DNA of 64,000 nt from Parvularculaceae bacterium. Its GTDB lineage: Bacteria; Pseudomonadota; Alphaproteobacteria; Caulobacterales; Parvularculaceae. The stretch covers positions 186,001 to 250,000 of the forward strand of contig JAJFFV010000005.1 in assembly GCA_021776475.1 (NCBI GenBank), in the 5' to 3' direction. How positions within the stretch are numbered: the stretch's first letter is position 1; each line of letters opens with the position of its first letter. The position numbers and the translations under genes were made by a program. Below the pieces are notes generated by a model. The model saw only the letters and a program-made list of their open reading frames with translations. It was not told where the DNA came from and did no database searches. Below, piece by piece: positions 27,607-36,367 of this stretch.

Positions 27607-28341
27607 CTACCGAAAAAGACACCCGTCAAGGCCATCCCGGCGCACATCGGCCATGCGTTTGCGCAGCTTTGCCGCCCGGCTCGCCACATAGGGCCCGGGC
27701 GGATTAGCCGCCCATTTGTTCGGGCTCGGTAGAACCGCCGCCAGCAAGGATGCTTCATAGGCCGTCAGCTCTGCTGCCGACTTGCCGAAGCGGGCGCGTG
27801 CTGCTGCCTCAGCACCGAAATTGCCGTCACCCCATTCTGCGATATTGAGATAAACCTCCATGATCCGTCGCTTCGGCCAGAACAATTCCTCCAGCCCGGT
27901 AAACCACACTTCAACCAGTTTGCGCAACGGATCCCGCCCTGGCCACAAAAATGCGTTCTTCGCTGTCTGCTGTGAAATCGTTGAGGCGCCACGCCAGCCC
28001 GAGCCCGCGCGTGCATCGTCAAGCGCTGACTTGATCTCGCCGAAGTCAAAACCTATATGGCGGCAGAACTTCATGTCCTCGGCGGCGATCACGGCGCGTA
28101 CAAGCTGCGGCGAAATCTCTTCAAGCGCCGTCCAGTCCTTGCTGACATCGGTGCCCTGCACCACCCGCAGGCCCATCAATGTCGTGCCCGGCACTGGCAC
28201 CAGCCCGTACAAAATTACCCAGACCACGGACAACGTCACGCCGAGCACACCGATCCGCATCGCCGCGTTTGTCATGTCGCGAAGAAGGCGGGGCGCTTCC
28301 CCGCCTTTCCTGCTTTTCTTGCGCGACTTTGATTTTACCAC
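27607..28341 (-). CDS. mtgA: monofunctional peptidoglycan glycosyltransferase
   Basis: A 244-residue inner-membrane enzyme that polymerises lipid II into glycan strands. After a basic N terminus and one transmembrane helix (about residues 28-50) the GT51 motifs appear in order: EDMKFCRHIGFD near 89-100 with the catalytic Glu, GASTISQQTAKN near 119-130, and KRRIMEVYLNIAEWG near 155-170. There is no transpeptidase domain, so it is the monofunctional type. Neighbours on the same strand are DUF1761 upstream and a lipoprotein downstream. Confidence 0.95.
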   Translation of the reverse strand: MVKSKSRKKSRKGGEAPRLLRDMTNAAMRIGVLGVTLSVVWVILYGLVPVPGTTLMGLRVVQGTDVSKDWTALEEISPQLVRAVIAAEDMKFCRHIGFDFGEIKSALDDARAGSGWRGASTISQQTAKNAFLWPGRDPLRKLVEVWFTGLEELFWPKRRIMEVYLNIAEWGDGNFGAEAAARARFGKSAAELTAYEASLLAAVLPSPNKWAANPPGPYVASRAAKLRKRMADVRRDGLDGCLFR

Positions 28342-28364
28342 CTTGCCCCCTCAACTCACAACTG

Positions 28365-28772
28365 TCAGCGCATCATCGTCATGATCGCCGCCGATGCAAC
28401 CCAGCCGACAAACAGATGACTTGCATCAACGAAGAACAATGGCAGCGAATGTGCGACACTATAGATCAGCTGATAGGCGGCAAATGGCAGGGCAAAACAA
28501 ATGCCGAGCACCACAGCCGTGGTGACGGCACCTTGCAGGTCCGGCCAGCCCCGCCATTTCAAGATGAAACCGAGACCGATCACTTGAGCGAAGGTTTGCG
28601 GAAAGCCGAGCAGCATCCACATTGGACTGCTGCCCTCAAGCTCGGCTTCGGTATAGCCGTGCCCGGCGATCCAGATGTCGCTAAAAAACATGCCATACCA
28701 AAAGACTCCCAACGCATAAAAAACGACAAAAGCAACCAAAACGCCCCAAAGCGGCAACCCAAAAATTTTCAT
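28365..28772 (-). CDS. DUF1761 membrane protein
   Basis: A 135-residue protein with four hydrophobic segments (about 8-27, 45-65, 78-100 and 112-132). The opening LWGVLVAFVVFYALGVFWYGMFFSD pattern, with its FWYG element, and the Phe/Trp-rich loops are typical of DUF1761 proteins, whose function is unknown. ATG 28772 follows GAGGAGGGACC. It precedes mtgA by 23 bases on the same strand and is divergent from the calmodulin-like gene. Confidence 0.8.
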   Translation of the reverse strand: MKIFGLPLWGVLVAFVVFYALGVFWYGMFFSDIWIAGHGYTEAELEGSSPMWMLLGFPQTFAQVIGLGFILKWRGWPDLQGAVTTAVVLGICFALPFAAYQLIYSVAHSLPLFFVDASHLFVGWVASAAIMTMMR

Positions 28773-28901
28773 GCGGTCCCTCCTCTTTTTTTTGTCTGGA
28801 CACAGGAGCTTATGCTGGTTTCCCGAGGCTGGCAATTCAGCCGTGCGGCTTGCAAGGCGCTACTGGACCCCATACAGTACAAACCCCGGAGGGCCTTATT
28901 C

Positions 28902-29432
28902 GTGAAATATCTCGTTTTTTGCTGCGCAGCACCATTAGCCCTTATTGCTGGCACGGCCGCGGCGTTCCCGCCCGAGGCGCCAATGACGGCTCCTGGCGCT
29001 GATCAGCGCATTGCCGAGATACAAGAAGCCTTTTCGGTTTTCGACAAAAACGCCAATGGCACAGTCGTCATCGACGAGCTTGAAACTGTGTTGCGCTCGC
29101 TTGGCCAGGAACCGAGCGCTGCCGACCTTCAGCTTATGATGAGCCAGGCCGACATAGATGGCAATGCCGCCATTGATTTTCCCGAATTCAGCACCATGAT
29201 GGCAAAGCAACTGGACGACGCCGATCTCGAGCGGGAGATGGCCGGCGCCTTCAAGGTTTTCGACAGCGACGAGAACGGCTTTATCTCGGCCAGCGAGCTG
29301 GGCGCTGTAATGCTCCAGCTTGGTGAAAATCTGTCGTCGGAAGAACTGACGGAGATGATCAACGAAGCTGACGCCAGCGGCGATGATAAGATTAGCTTTG
29401 ACGAATTCGCCGCGATGATGGCGTCGGAGTAA
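28902..29432 (+). CDS. secreted calmodulin-like protein with four EF-hands
   Basis: A 176-residue protein starting at GTG 28902 behind GGAGGG. Residues 1-21 form a signal peptide (KYLVFCCAAPLALIAGTAAA). Four EF-hand loops follow in calmodulin spacing: residues 48-59, 84-95, 121-132 and 157-168; positions 1, 3, 5 and 12 carry oxygen ligands in each, but the position-6 glycine is lost in loops 2 (Ala89) and 4 (Asp162). The central linker and helix patterns (LRSLGQ, IDFPEF, FISASEL, MINEAD) match eukaryotic calmodulin far better than usual bacterial EF-hand proteins. It should bind calcium in the periplasm or outside. Adjacent FecR gene is convergent. Confidence 0.92.
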   Translation: MKYLVFCCAAPLALIAGTAAAFPPEAPMTAPGADQRIAEIQEAFSVFDKNANGTVVIDELETVLRSLGQEPSAADLQLMMSQADIDGNAAIDFPEFSTMMAKQLDDADLEREMAGAFKVFDSDENGFISASELGAVMLQLGENLSSEELTEMINEADASGDDKISFDEFAAMMASE

Positions 29433-29450
29433 TCGCCCGATCACTGTTGC

Positions 29451-30380
29451 CTAAAACGACTGGCCGCCTCCTTCTTCCTGATTGTTCGGGCATTCACCTG
29501 GGCATGGTTTGCCACCGGGGCCTCCTGGCGGCGCTGGTCGCCGAACGCCGCGAAGATCATCACCCGTTCTGGTAACGCGGCCAAGATCAGCCGGCGGGCG
29601 TGGTGGCCGCGGCAATCCGGCACCCTCCGCCCGCGAACCCAGATTGCCGGCAAACGCGAGAAATACGCTGTCGCGCAGTCGGAACGGCCCGATGATCCGA
29701 GCGCCCGAGCGGGGCACGAAAGCAGCGGTCCCTGCCTCCCACAAGGTCAGTTCATCACCGCCGGAATTGATGTAGGCAGCGCCGTCTTTGGTCACACCGG
29801 ACTGATCACGGCCTGGGCCGCGCAGCACCACAAGCGCCGCATCATCGCCAGCACCTTCCAGGGCTTCGGCAGAAACAAGGCCACTTTCGCGTGCCAGGGT
29901 CACTGCCACGTCACCCACCGCCAGATCTAGCATCGTGCCGCGCACGCCGAGGTAACCTGCCGGCGTATTAATCCGTACCGCATCAGTGTTGCGCGTGGCA
30001 ATCTTACCCGACATGAAACGAAAGGTTCCCTTCTGGATCGACGCGACGATCGATCCGGCCTGCGAAGAGGGGTCGTACACGAATTCATCAATCGTCATGT
30101 CGCAGTTCTCACCAACCGTGAAAACGGTTTCATCGTTGAGCAGGATCTGCAACGCGGCAGCCTCACCGCTGCTCACCTGGTCGCCAAGAAAAACCTGCTC
30201 AGCGGCGACCGCCGGACGGACGGCGTCATCACCGGCGCTTTGTAAGACCACCTCATTTCGGACAGCCGCGTTGACGCCGACATCGGTAAGCTGCGCCAAC
30301 GCTGGTGTGGTCATGACGAGGAAGGCAGCGAATGCTGCCAGCGGGATTTTGCCAGGTGCGGTTACGTATCTTATGCTCAT
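29451..30380 (-). CDS. FecR-domain secreted protein
   Basis: A 309-residue exported protein with a signal peptide (cleavage near PALAQL, about residue 29). A FecR-like domain spans about 40-150 (VFLGDQVSSGEAAALQILL, GTFRFMSGKI, INTPAGYLGVRGT). The C-terminal 60 residues are rich in Pro, Gly and Arg with two Cys in KPCPGECP, possibly surface exposed. It lacks a sigma-factor partner, so it is not the classic iron-signalling FecR. Start ATG overlaps the stop of the TPR/barrel gene upstream (ATGA), so the two proteins are made together. Confidence 0.82.
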   Translation of the reverse strand: MSIRYVTAPGKIPLAAFAAFLVMTTPALAQLTDVGVNAAVRNEVVLQSAGDDAVRPAVAAEQVFLGDQVSSGEAAALQILLNDETVFTVGENCDMTIDEFVYDPSSQAGSIVASIQKGTFRFMSGKIATRNTDAVRINTPAGYLGVRGTMLDLAVGDVAVTLARESGLVSAEALEGAGDDAALVVLRGPGRDQSGVTKDGAAYINSGGDELTLWEAGTAAFVPRSGARIIGPFRLRDSVFLAFAGNLGSRAEGAGLPRPPRPPADLGRVTRTGDDLRGVRRPAPPGGPGGKPCPGECPNNQEEGGGQSF

Positions 30381-31693
30381 TGACCGAACCCCCAAACAAA
30401 GCGGATATCCGCACCTGTGTTATCATACTCAAAGAATTGAGGATTGAACAAAGCATCGACATCCCGCCGCTCGTGATAAATCGATATTTCAGCGGTCACC
30501 GCCTCAAGCTGCTGCAGGGTCGGATCAGCGCCGCGGGCGACGAGCAGTCGCAAAGGTGTGCCAAGACTGGCTCTGACATAATGCAGATTTTCTGCGCGCT
30601 CCACGAAACCGCTATAATTTCGTTTCTGGTAGGCATAGTCAAAATCCGTATACACCCCTTTACCCCACTCTTTCGAGAAAGCAGCATCGGCGAGCCATCC
30701 GTCATATTCGAAAACCTGCTGATCGGCTGATCTGTCATAGACACCTATTGAAATCTGCCCTGAGTGATTGGGGTCAAATCTGTGACTGACGCCAATCGTC
30801 CCAGTTGTTTCCTGCCCGCTGCGTCCTGATTCACCAAAAGTCTGAAAACCATTGACGTTAATTTCGTCATAATCGAGATCTTCACGACGGACATTGACTT
30901 CAGCGGTCGTTTTGGCCGTCAAATCGCGTGACAGCATACCCTGAACGCCTAACCCGTTCACATATCGGTCACCGTCAACCAGTACGGTGCGCGCCGTCAC
31001 ATACGCGCCCCAGTCAAAACGGCCAGCCCCGCCTTCAACGCCGGCATCACCATACAACACCGCATAACTGAAATCGCTGAACTCAAAATACTGTTTGGTG
31101 AAAGCCTGCAAGCTCGCGACAAATGTCAGGTCGCGCGTCTCGCTCAAATCATTTTCAAACATCAGACTGCCGCTGACGATCGCGGCACCGTCTCCCTTGG
31201 CATTGAGAAAACCAAAAATGTCGCTCAATGTACCAAGCACTGTTTGATCATACCCGAGCCCAACAACGAGTTGCCCATCGACGCGTGACGTTTGACGCCT
31301 GCCGGATACCCGGTCGCGATAATACGCGTAGTCCGCAGCAGCAGAAGGTGACAAGGCCACCCCGTCCAAGGCCTCAAGTTGACGAGCGGCGGCCTGCAAA
31401 TCATCAAGTCGAAAAAGAACCACAGCATATAGCAGCCTCGCCTCATGCCAGCCAGGCTCGACCATCAGGATCCGTTCCAGCGCGGCGGCAGCGGAAAGAA
31501 GTTCTCCCTTGCCCGTTTGCTGCACTGCATAGTCATAGTTTAGGTCCGCATTGGCCGGATCGCGTAAGATATCGGTAAACTCAATTTCCTGGGCCTGTGC
31601 CAATGGCAGTGGCAAAAGCACCATCGCCATCGCTACCGCCAGCCATTGCAGAAGCCTTCCCGCGCATCTGGTTTTTGTCCTGGTCAATTTCAA
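30377..31693 (-). CDS. TPR protein with outer-membrane barrel region
   Basis: A 438-residue exported protein. TTG at 31693 is the likely start, seven bases after GGGGAGG, and gives a clean signal peptide (AMVLLPLPLAQAQE, to about residue 37). TPR-like helices fill about 40-140 (ANADLNYDYAVQQ, EARLLYAVVLFRL). From about 160 the chain is alternating beta-strand with aromatic ends (GLGYDQ, SADQQVFEYDG, FDYAYQKRNY) to the terminal RFVWGFGQ, as in outer-membrane barrels such as the surface-lipoprotein assembly modifiers. The Slam-like role is conjecture. Coupled to FecR gene downstream. Confidence 0.72.
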   Translation of the reverse strand: MKLTRTKTRCAGRLLQWLAVAMAMVLLPLPLAQAQEIEFTDILRDPANADLNYDYAVQQTGKGELLSAAAALERILMVEPGWHEARLLYAVVLFRLDDLQAAARQLEALDGVALSPSAAADYAYYRDRVSGRRQTSRVDGQLVVGLGYDQTVLGTLSDIFGFLNAKGDGAAIVSGSLMFENDLSETRDLTFVASLQAFTKQYFEFSDFSYAVLYGDAGVEGGAGRFDWGAYVTARTVLVDGDRYVNGLGVQGMLSRDLTAKTTAEVNVRREDLDYDEINVNGFQTFGESGRSGQETTGTIGVSHRFDPNHSGQISIGVYDRSADQQVFEYDGWLADAAFSKEWGKGVYTDFDYAYQKRNYSGFVERAENLHYVRASLGTPLRLLVARGADPTLQQLEAVTAEISIYHERRDVDALFNPQFFEYDNTGADIRFVWGFGQ

Positions 31694-31907
31694 CTTTTGT
31701 CCTCCCCTACCCGTCCCGAAGGATATTTTATCATCAAGGCTGGAAAACACCAGGGTTTGCAAGCACTTTGAGGATCTATTCCTCAGTATCGCGCCCACCG
31801 CCAGCAAGAGCGTTTGGTGGGTCGCGGCGCCGCGCGAGCGGAAGGGTACCTTGTTCACAAACCATCAGCAGGCTAGGATCAGAACAAACCTGCCAAAGGA
31901 AAGACCA

Positions 31908-32177
31908 ATGAAAAAAGGGCCGAATGTCTGGAACCGCAACGAGGACGGTTCGATCACGTTCAAACTGGTGAAATCCGCCTCGACGACTCTGATTCAGGAC
32001 GACAAAGTCGCGGTTCAGGTGACCTTCCTGCACAAACCCACAGATGATCCGAAATTCAAACCAGAAAGCGTCCAGTTCATCCTGCCCGTCGCCGCTGCCA
32101 AAGAACTAGCTGGCTACATCCAGAATTTCGCCGACAAAAACGATCTGATTGAGCCAGAAAGCTCAACTCTTCACTAG
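31908..32177 (+). CDS. small conserved-looking protein, function unknown
   Basis: An 89-residue soluble protein from ATG 31908 with AAAGGAAAG just upstream. It is mixed in composition with short strands (SITFKLVKS, KVAVQVTFLHK, VQFILPV) and a C-terminal helix, and has no signal or Cys. I do not recognise the family. It is divergent from the TPR/barrel gene (214 bases between starts) and convergent with the GFA gene. Confidence 0.62.
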   Translation: MKKGPNVWNRNEDGSITFKLVKSASTTLIQDDKVAVQVTFLHKPTDDPKFKPESVQFILPVAAAKELAGYIQNFADKNDLIEPESSTLH

Positions 32178-32212
32178 AGGCACAAAGCGTAAGAGATAAC
32201 GATCTCAAATGC

Positions 32213-32686
32213 TTAGCCCTCAAACAAATCGAGTGCCTTAAATTTCGCCAGCAGCGGCTGATAATCAGGTGGCTGAGCGTCGTATTTCAGATCATCGTCA
32301 GTAAATTGAAACCATTTCTGCGCGCTCTTCGTCCAGATATGCGCTGTTGGGGACAGCCAGGAAGCATCGTCAAGCGTGCCACCGCGCACCACCAGCATTT
32401 CGCCATCGGGCAAACTGCCGTGGGAAATCCGTGTACCGCAGTCTGCGCAAAAATCACCAAATCGTTTGTTGCCGGAGTCAGCTACCCACTCGATCCGATT
32501 GCTTTTGCCTGTCATGCGCTTCAGATAATCTGTCAGAATAATGATCGAGATCGCAAAAGCGCTGCCAGAGATACGCTGGCAGTTTTTGCAATGGCACGCA
32601 TAGATGACGAGCGGCGCTTGCGTAATTTCATAGGTCAGCGCGCCACAATGACACGCACCTTTCAGAGGAAGAGAAACCTTACTCAT
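32213..32686 (-). CDS. GFA-family zinc protein
   Basis: A 157-residue Mss4-like protein of the glutathione-dependent formaldehyde-activating family. The Cys motifs are complete: CHCGALTYEI near residue 12, CHCKNCQRISGSAF near 30 and FCADCGTRISHG near 78, giving two zinc sites. Many members are not true formaldehyde enzymes, so the substrate is open. Its ATG directly follows the glyQ stop codon, so it is probably translated from the glyQ message. Confidence 0.85.
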   Translation of the reverse strand: MSKVSLPLKGACHCGALTYEITQAPLVIYACHCKNCQRISGSAFAISIIILTDYLKRMTGKSNRIEWVADSGNKRFGDFCADCGTRISHGSLPDGEMLVVRGGTLDDASWLSPTAHIWTKSAQKWFQFTDDDLKYDAQPPDYQPLLAKFKALDLFEG

Positions 32687-33616
32687 TTATGCCTCCGCGT
32701 AATCGACAACTCCGGCACCTTCTGTTCGCCCCTGCGGGCTTGCCAGCCAGGCCTCACAACACGCTTTGGCGAGCGTGCGTACCCGGAGAATATAAGACTG
32801 GCGTTCGGTAACAGAAATGACACCGCGTGCATCCAGAAGATTGAACAAATGCGACGCCTTGATGCATTGATCATATGCCGGCAGTGCATAAGACTTGCCG
32901 GCTTCCTTGCCCGCCTCAATGGTTTTCATGCAGGCCACTTCTGCTTCTTTGAACTGATCGAGCAGATCATCCGTGTTGGCCAGTTCGAAATTGTAGCCGG
33001 AGAATTCGACTTCCTGCTGATGAAAAACGTCACCGTATGTGACGCCAAGCCCGTTGAAATCGAGATCATACCCGTTGTCGACGCCCTGGACATACATAGC
33101 AAGGCGCTCAAGCCCATAGGTCAGCTCACCTGTGACGGGCCTACAGTCAAAACCGCCAACTTGCTGAAAATAGGTGAACTGAGATACTTCCATCCCGTCA
33201 CACCAGACTTCCCAGCCGAGACCCCAAGCACCCAGCGTCGGGCTCTCCCAGTCGTCTTCAACAAAGCGAATGTCGTGAATTTTCCGGTCGATCCCAATCG
33301 CATCCAGAGAGCCGAGATACAGCTCCTGAATATCATCAGGGCTCGGTTTCAAAACCACCTGAAACTGATAATAATGCTGGAAGCGGTTGGGGTTGGCACC
33401 ATAGCGGCCGTCCGTTGGCCGGCGGCACGGTTGCACATAAGCCGCTTTCCACGGTTTTGCCCCCAGCGAGCGCAAAGTTGTGGCCGGATGGAAGGTGCCC
33501 GCACCCATTTCCATGTCATAAGGCTGCAAAATGACGCAGCCATGATCGGCCCAATAATGCTGCAAGGTCATGATAAGCCCTTGGAAGGACTGGTCTTTTT
33601 TTACCGTCTTGGTCAT
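32687..33616 (-). CDS. glyQ: glycyl-tRNA synthetase alpha subunit
   Basis: A 309-residue catalytic alpha chain of glycyl-tRNA synthetase, forming glycyl-adenylate. The start has [22 protein letters not shown], then [26 protein letters not shown] near 66-79, the [15 protein letters not shown] block and [19 protein letters not shown] near 143-161, all class II signatures. The upstream region reaches the divergent NnrU gene. Unlike most alphaproteobacteria, glyS does not follow closely; a run of unrelated genes intervenes. Confidence 0.96.
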   Translation of the reverse strand: MTKTVKKDQSFQGLIMTLQHYWADHGCVILQPYDMEMGAGTFHPATTLRSLGAKPWKAAYVQPCRRPTDGRYGANPNRFQHYYQFQVVLKPSPDDIQELYLGSLDAIGIDRKIHDIRFVEDDWESPTLGAWGLGWEVWCDGMEVSQFTYFQQVGGFDCRPVTGELTYGLERLAMYVQGVDNGYDLDFNGLGVTYGDVFHQQEVEFSGYNFELANTDDLLDQFKEAEVACMKTIEAGKEAGKSYALPAYDQCIKASHLFNLLDARGVISVTERQSYILRVRTLAKACCEAWLASPQGRTEGAGVVDYAEA

Positions 33617-33739
33617 CTGGAAGTTCCGGTGATCCGTTGGTGCGGACGCTATCTTCAGCGCTCGAGCGGGTCAAGCGATGAGTTCCCTTGCGCTCGAACG
33701 GGCCTATACTGAAGGGAAACAATTGGGAGCAACCACGCC

Positions 33740-34306
33740 ATGACAGTTCTGATTGCCGGTTTGATCATTTTCATCGCTGTGCATTTGTTGCCATCAATGC
33801 CCATGACCCGGCAGCGACTTCAAAAACAAGTCGGCGCCGGGCCTTATCGCGGCCTATTCTCGCTCATCGCTGTGGCCGGCTTTGCCCTCATCGTCTGGGG
33901 CTATGGCCTTTCGCGGCTCGACCCGATGACCGTTTACACGCTGCCGCTTTGGCTACGGAACATCACCTATCTCCTGATGTTACTGGTGATCATCTTGTTG
34001 ATGGAGACCGGCCTTCCCGGCCGGATTGCAGCCGCCGTCAAACATCCTATGCTGTTGGCAGTCAAAATCTGGGCTGTTGCACATCTGCTCGTCAATGGCA
34101 CCGTTGCCGACCTGCTGCTGTTTGGCAGTTTCCTCGCCTTTGGCGTCTTCGACAGGATTTCGCTTAAAAAGAGAGACGCTGCAGTTGCTATTGCCGGACC
34201 AAACGCCACACGCAACGACATCATTTCGATTGTTGGCGGGGTCGCCGTCTATGCCATCTTCATCATATGGCTGCATCCAATTTTGATTGGTGTGCCGGTT
34301 TTTTAA
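33740..34306 (+). CDS. NnrU family membrane protein
   Basis: A 188-residue integral membrane protein with about five helices. The pattern HLLPSMPMTRQRLQKQVGAGPYRGLFSLIAVAG near the start and IWAVAHLLVNGTVADLLLFGSFLAFGV near 110-140 are typical of NnrU, linked by literature to nitric oxide/nitrite metabolism in denitrifiers and related to carotenoid isomerase regions. No nir or nor genes are near, so the role here is unknown. Convergent with the SDR gene, 16 bases apart. Confidence 0.85.
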   Translation: MTVLIAGLIIFIAVHLLPSMPMTRQRLQKQVGAGPYRGLFSLIAVAGFALIVWGYGLSRLDPMTVYTLPLWLRNITYLLMLLVIILLMETGLPGRIAAAVKHPMLLAVKIWAVAHLLVNGTVADLLLFGSFLAFGVFDRISLKKRDAAVAIAGPNATRNDIISIVGGVAVYAIFIIWLHPILIGVPVF

Positions 34307-34322
34307 AGAGTGCCAGGAGCCG

Positions 34323-35252
34323 CTACCAGACGACGCCGGTCAGCTCCGCGGACATCGCCCAAAGTCTGGCCGCCGCTTGGTCATCGCGTGCATAAGTAGC
34401 CGCTTGTGTTTCGCCAACAGGACCACCCAATTCCCGAAAACCGGTTGGTCCATAATAGCTACCACTTTTTGCCCGGTCATCTGCCGCTGCGAGCAACGTT
34501 GGATATGATCCGTACTCGGCTTTTTGTGCGAAAACGACATTCATTAGTGATAGCATCGGTCCCCAAAACTTGCCGGGTCCGGTTGACTGCAAATTGGTGG
34601 CTGAATAGCCGGGATGACAAGAAACCGCTTTCATGGCGCTTTGTTCCGCTTGCAAGCGATTATTTAACTCATGGATGAAGAGGAGGTTTGCGAGTTTGCT
34701 CTGGGCATAGGCCGAGACGGGATTGTAGCCCTTCTCCCAGTTGAGGTCATCAAAGTTAATCGCTTTCAGTCCGTATTTGTGGGCAAGGCTGGCCACACTA
34801 ACCACTCGGCCACCAGCGTTTTTGACCAGAGGGATCAACTGACCCGCCAACGCAAAATGGCCGAGATGATTGACTCCAATCTGCACTTCAAATCCGTCCT
34901 CGGTCAGCTCGCGGTTTGGCGTCATCATGATCCCGGCATTCAGGACCAAAGCATCTATCCGGTCGGTTTCCCTGGCGATCTGGCCGGCGGCTTTCTCGAC
35001 CGATGATAAATCAGACAGATTAAGACCGGCGGCTCTGACATCGGCTTGTGGTGCTTCTGCCTTGATTTGTTTGACAGCGCTGTCCGCCTTTTCAGGATTG
35101 CGGCACAGGATCAGGATTTCTGCGCCGCGGCCGGCCAGGATCCGCGCCGCTTCAAATCCGATGCCACTGTTGCCACCGGTGATCACGAAAAACTTGCCCG
35201 ATACATCACCCAGTTGCTCCGGCTTCCAGCCAGCTGCGCCAAATCGTTCCAT
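34323..35252 (-). CDS. short-chain dehydrogenase/reductase, retinol-dehydrogenase-like
   Basis: A 309-residue SDR oxidoreductase. Rossmann motif TGGNSGIGFEAARIL near residue 26, LVLNAGIM near 105, Ser in VVSVASLAH and the YAQSKLANLL Tyr/Lys pair near 180-184. The extended N terminus and the C-terminal region resemble the WWOX/retinol dehydrogenase-like subgroup. Cytosolic; the substrate is not evident. No operon partner. Confidence 0.85.
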   Translation of the reverse strand: MERFGAAGWKPEQLGDVSGKFFVITGGNSGIGFEAARILAGRGAEILILCRNPEKADSAVKQIKAEAPQADVRAAGLNLSDLSSVEKAAGQIARETDRIDALVLNAGIMMTPNRELTEDGFEVQIGVNHLGHFALAGQLIPLVKNAGGRVVSVASLAHKYGLKAINFDDLNWEKGYNPVSAYAQSKLANLLFIHELNNRLQAEQSAMKAVSCHPGYSATNLQSTGPGKFWGPMLSLMNVVFAQKAEYGSYPTLLAAADDRAKSGSYYGPTGFRELGGPVGETQAATYARDDQAAARLWAMSAELTGVVW

Positions 35253-35306
35253 CGTTCCCTGCCTTATTAAGTGCTTTTATGAGTATAGCGCGAATACTTG
35301 ATGATC

Positions 35307-36137
35307 TCAAAGGCCGCTGCGTAGTGCCATTTTTGTCTGATCTTTTGCGGCACCGATCAGCGACAACCGGACAAGCGCAGAGCTGGCGATCTGATCGTCC
35401 GGATAGAGTTTTAACAAACGCTCAAGCAACATTTCCGCTTTAGCAAGGTCACCGTAGGCGGCACTGCATAACGCAATCATCCTGTATGCTTCCAGATCCC
35501 AGGCATTTATCTGCAACCGGGTCTGATAGCTCGGGCATTTGATACGGCTCAGGACAAGCGGGCTTATCTTCCGAAGATCTGCGGCAATCTCCGCGGACCA
35601 GGTGTCCGGGTTAGTCAAATCTGTTCGGATGGAGACATTTCTCGTTGCCTGCCCGTCGGACACCGTCGGTTTGGGCGCTGTTTGAGATTTCTCCGGCAAT
35701 GGGATCGGCATAGTTTTCTTTTCTGGTGGGGTTTCCTCCGCACTCCTGAATTGCCCCACCTTTTTGGGGTGCGCAAAATCGATGCAGATAACAGCATCAC
35801 CGCAATCTGCGAGCACCACGTCGCTGGGAGCCTCATTCGTGTCGACGCGCAGGAAAGCACCAGCGGACAAATCTTCAACACGCAGTGCGGAGATAAAACC
35901 TGCACGTTCGCCCAAATTTATATCGAGGCTGCCCGAAACGCCGTCCAGATAAAAACTGCCATCCCTATCTTGCTCGGCAACACACTGCGCCGCACAAATG
36001 ACAATCACCCTGGAAATCCCAACATCCTCGCCAATACGCACATCTTTAAAACGTGGCGCAGCTTCACCTCCATCGGCAAAAGCGCTTTGCACCAAGACCA
36101 GCAAAAGCAGAGATATGTGGCAACATATTCGCAACAT
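35307..36137 (-). CDS. secreted TPR-containing protein
   Basis: A 276-residue protein with a signal peptide from ATG 36137 (LRICCHISLLLLVLVQSAFADG). The middle is a beta-rich region with paired Cys (VICAAQCVAEQ, LADCGDAVICIDF), then a Pro/Lys linker near 135-165, and a C-terminal helical-repeat part (AYGDLAKAEMLLERLLKLYPDDQIASSALVRLSLIG) typical of TPR. Function not recognised. A TTG 36 bases upstream is in frame but lacks a ribosome-binding site. It is divergent from the 53-residue gene, and a CRP-type palindrome lies between. Confidence 0.7.
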   Translation of the reverse strand: MLRICCHISLLLLVLVQSAFADGGEAAPRFKDVRIGEDVGISRVIVICAAQCVAEQDRDGSFYLDGVSGSLDINLGERAGFISALRVEDLSAGAFLRVDTNEAPSDVVLADCGDAVICIDFAHPKKVGQFRSAEETPPEKKTMPIPLPEKSQTAPKPTVSDGQATRNVSIRTDLTNPDTWSAEIAADLRKISPLVLSRIKCPSYQTRLQINAWDLEAYRMIALCSAAYGDLAKAEMLLERLLKLYPDDQIASSALVRLSLIGAAKDQTKMALRSGL

Positions 36138-36244
36138 AAACGTCAAAATCTGCTTATTCGGAAATCGAGGCAACGCGTAACTTGCAGCATCTCGAACACC
36201 CGGTTTTTGGCTAATTTTGGAGTTTTCTGCTAATCGTTAACAAT

Positions 36245-36260
36245 TGTGATCGCCATCACA
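36245..36260. promoter_or_regulatory. CRP/FNR-type palindrome
   Basis: TGTGATcgccATCACA is a perfect palindrome matching the CRP consensus TGTGA-N6-TCACA, with AA/T-rich flanks. It is 108 bases before the start of the 36137-end gene's mirror-oriented neighbour at 36368 and 108 bases upstream of the TPR gene start at 36137, so either or both could be controlled by a cAMP-receptor-like regulator. Confidence 0.7.
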
Positions 36261-36367
36261 GTCACTTCGAACGCTTTCTGTTAACCATATAAATACGATG
36301 ATGCGGGACCCGGCAAAGCCACCCCCGCGAAGACCAAAGAATTCATACGTCTACGGGAGAGAGCGAG

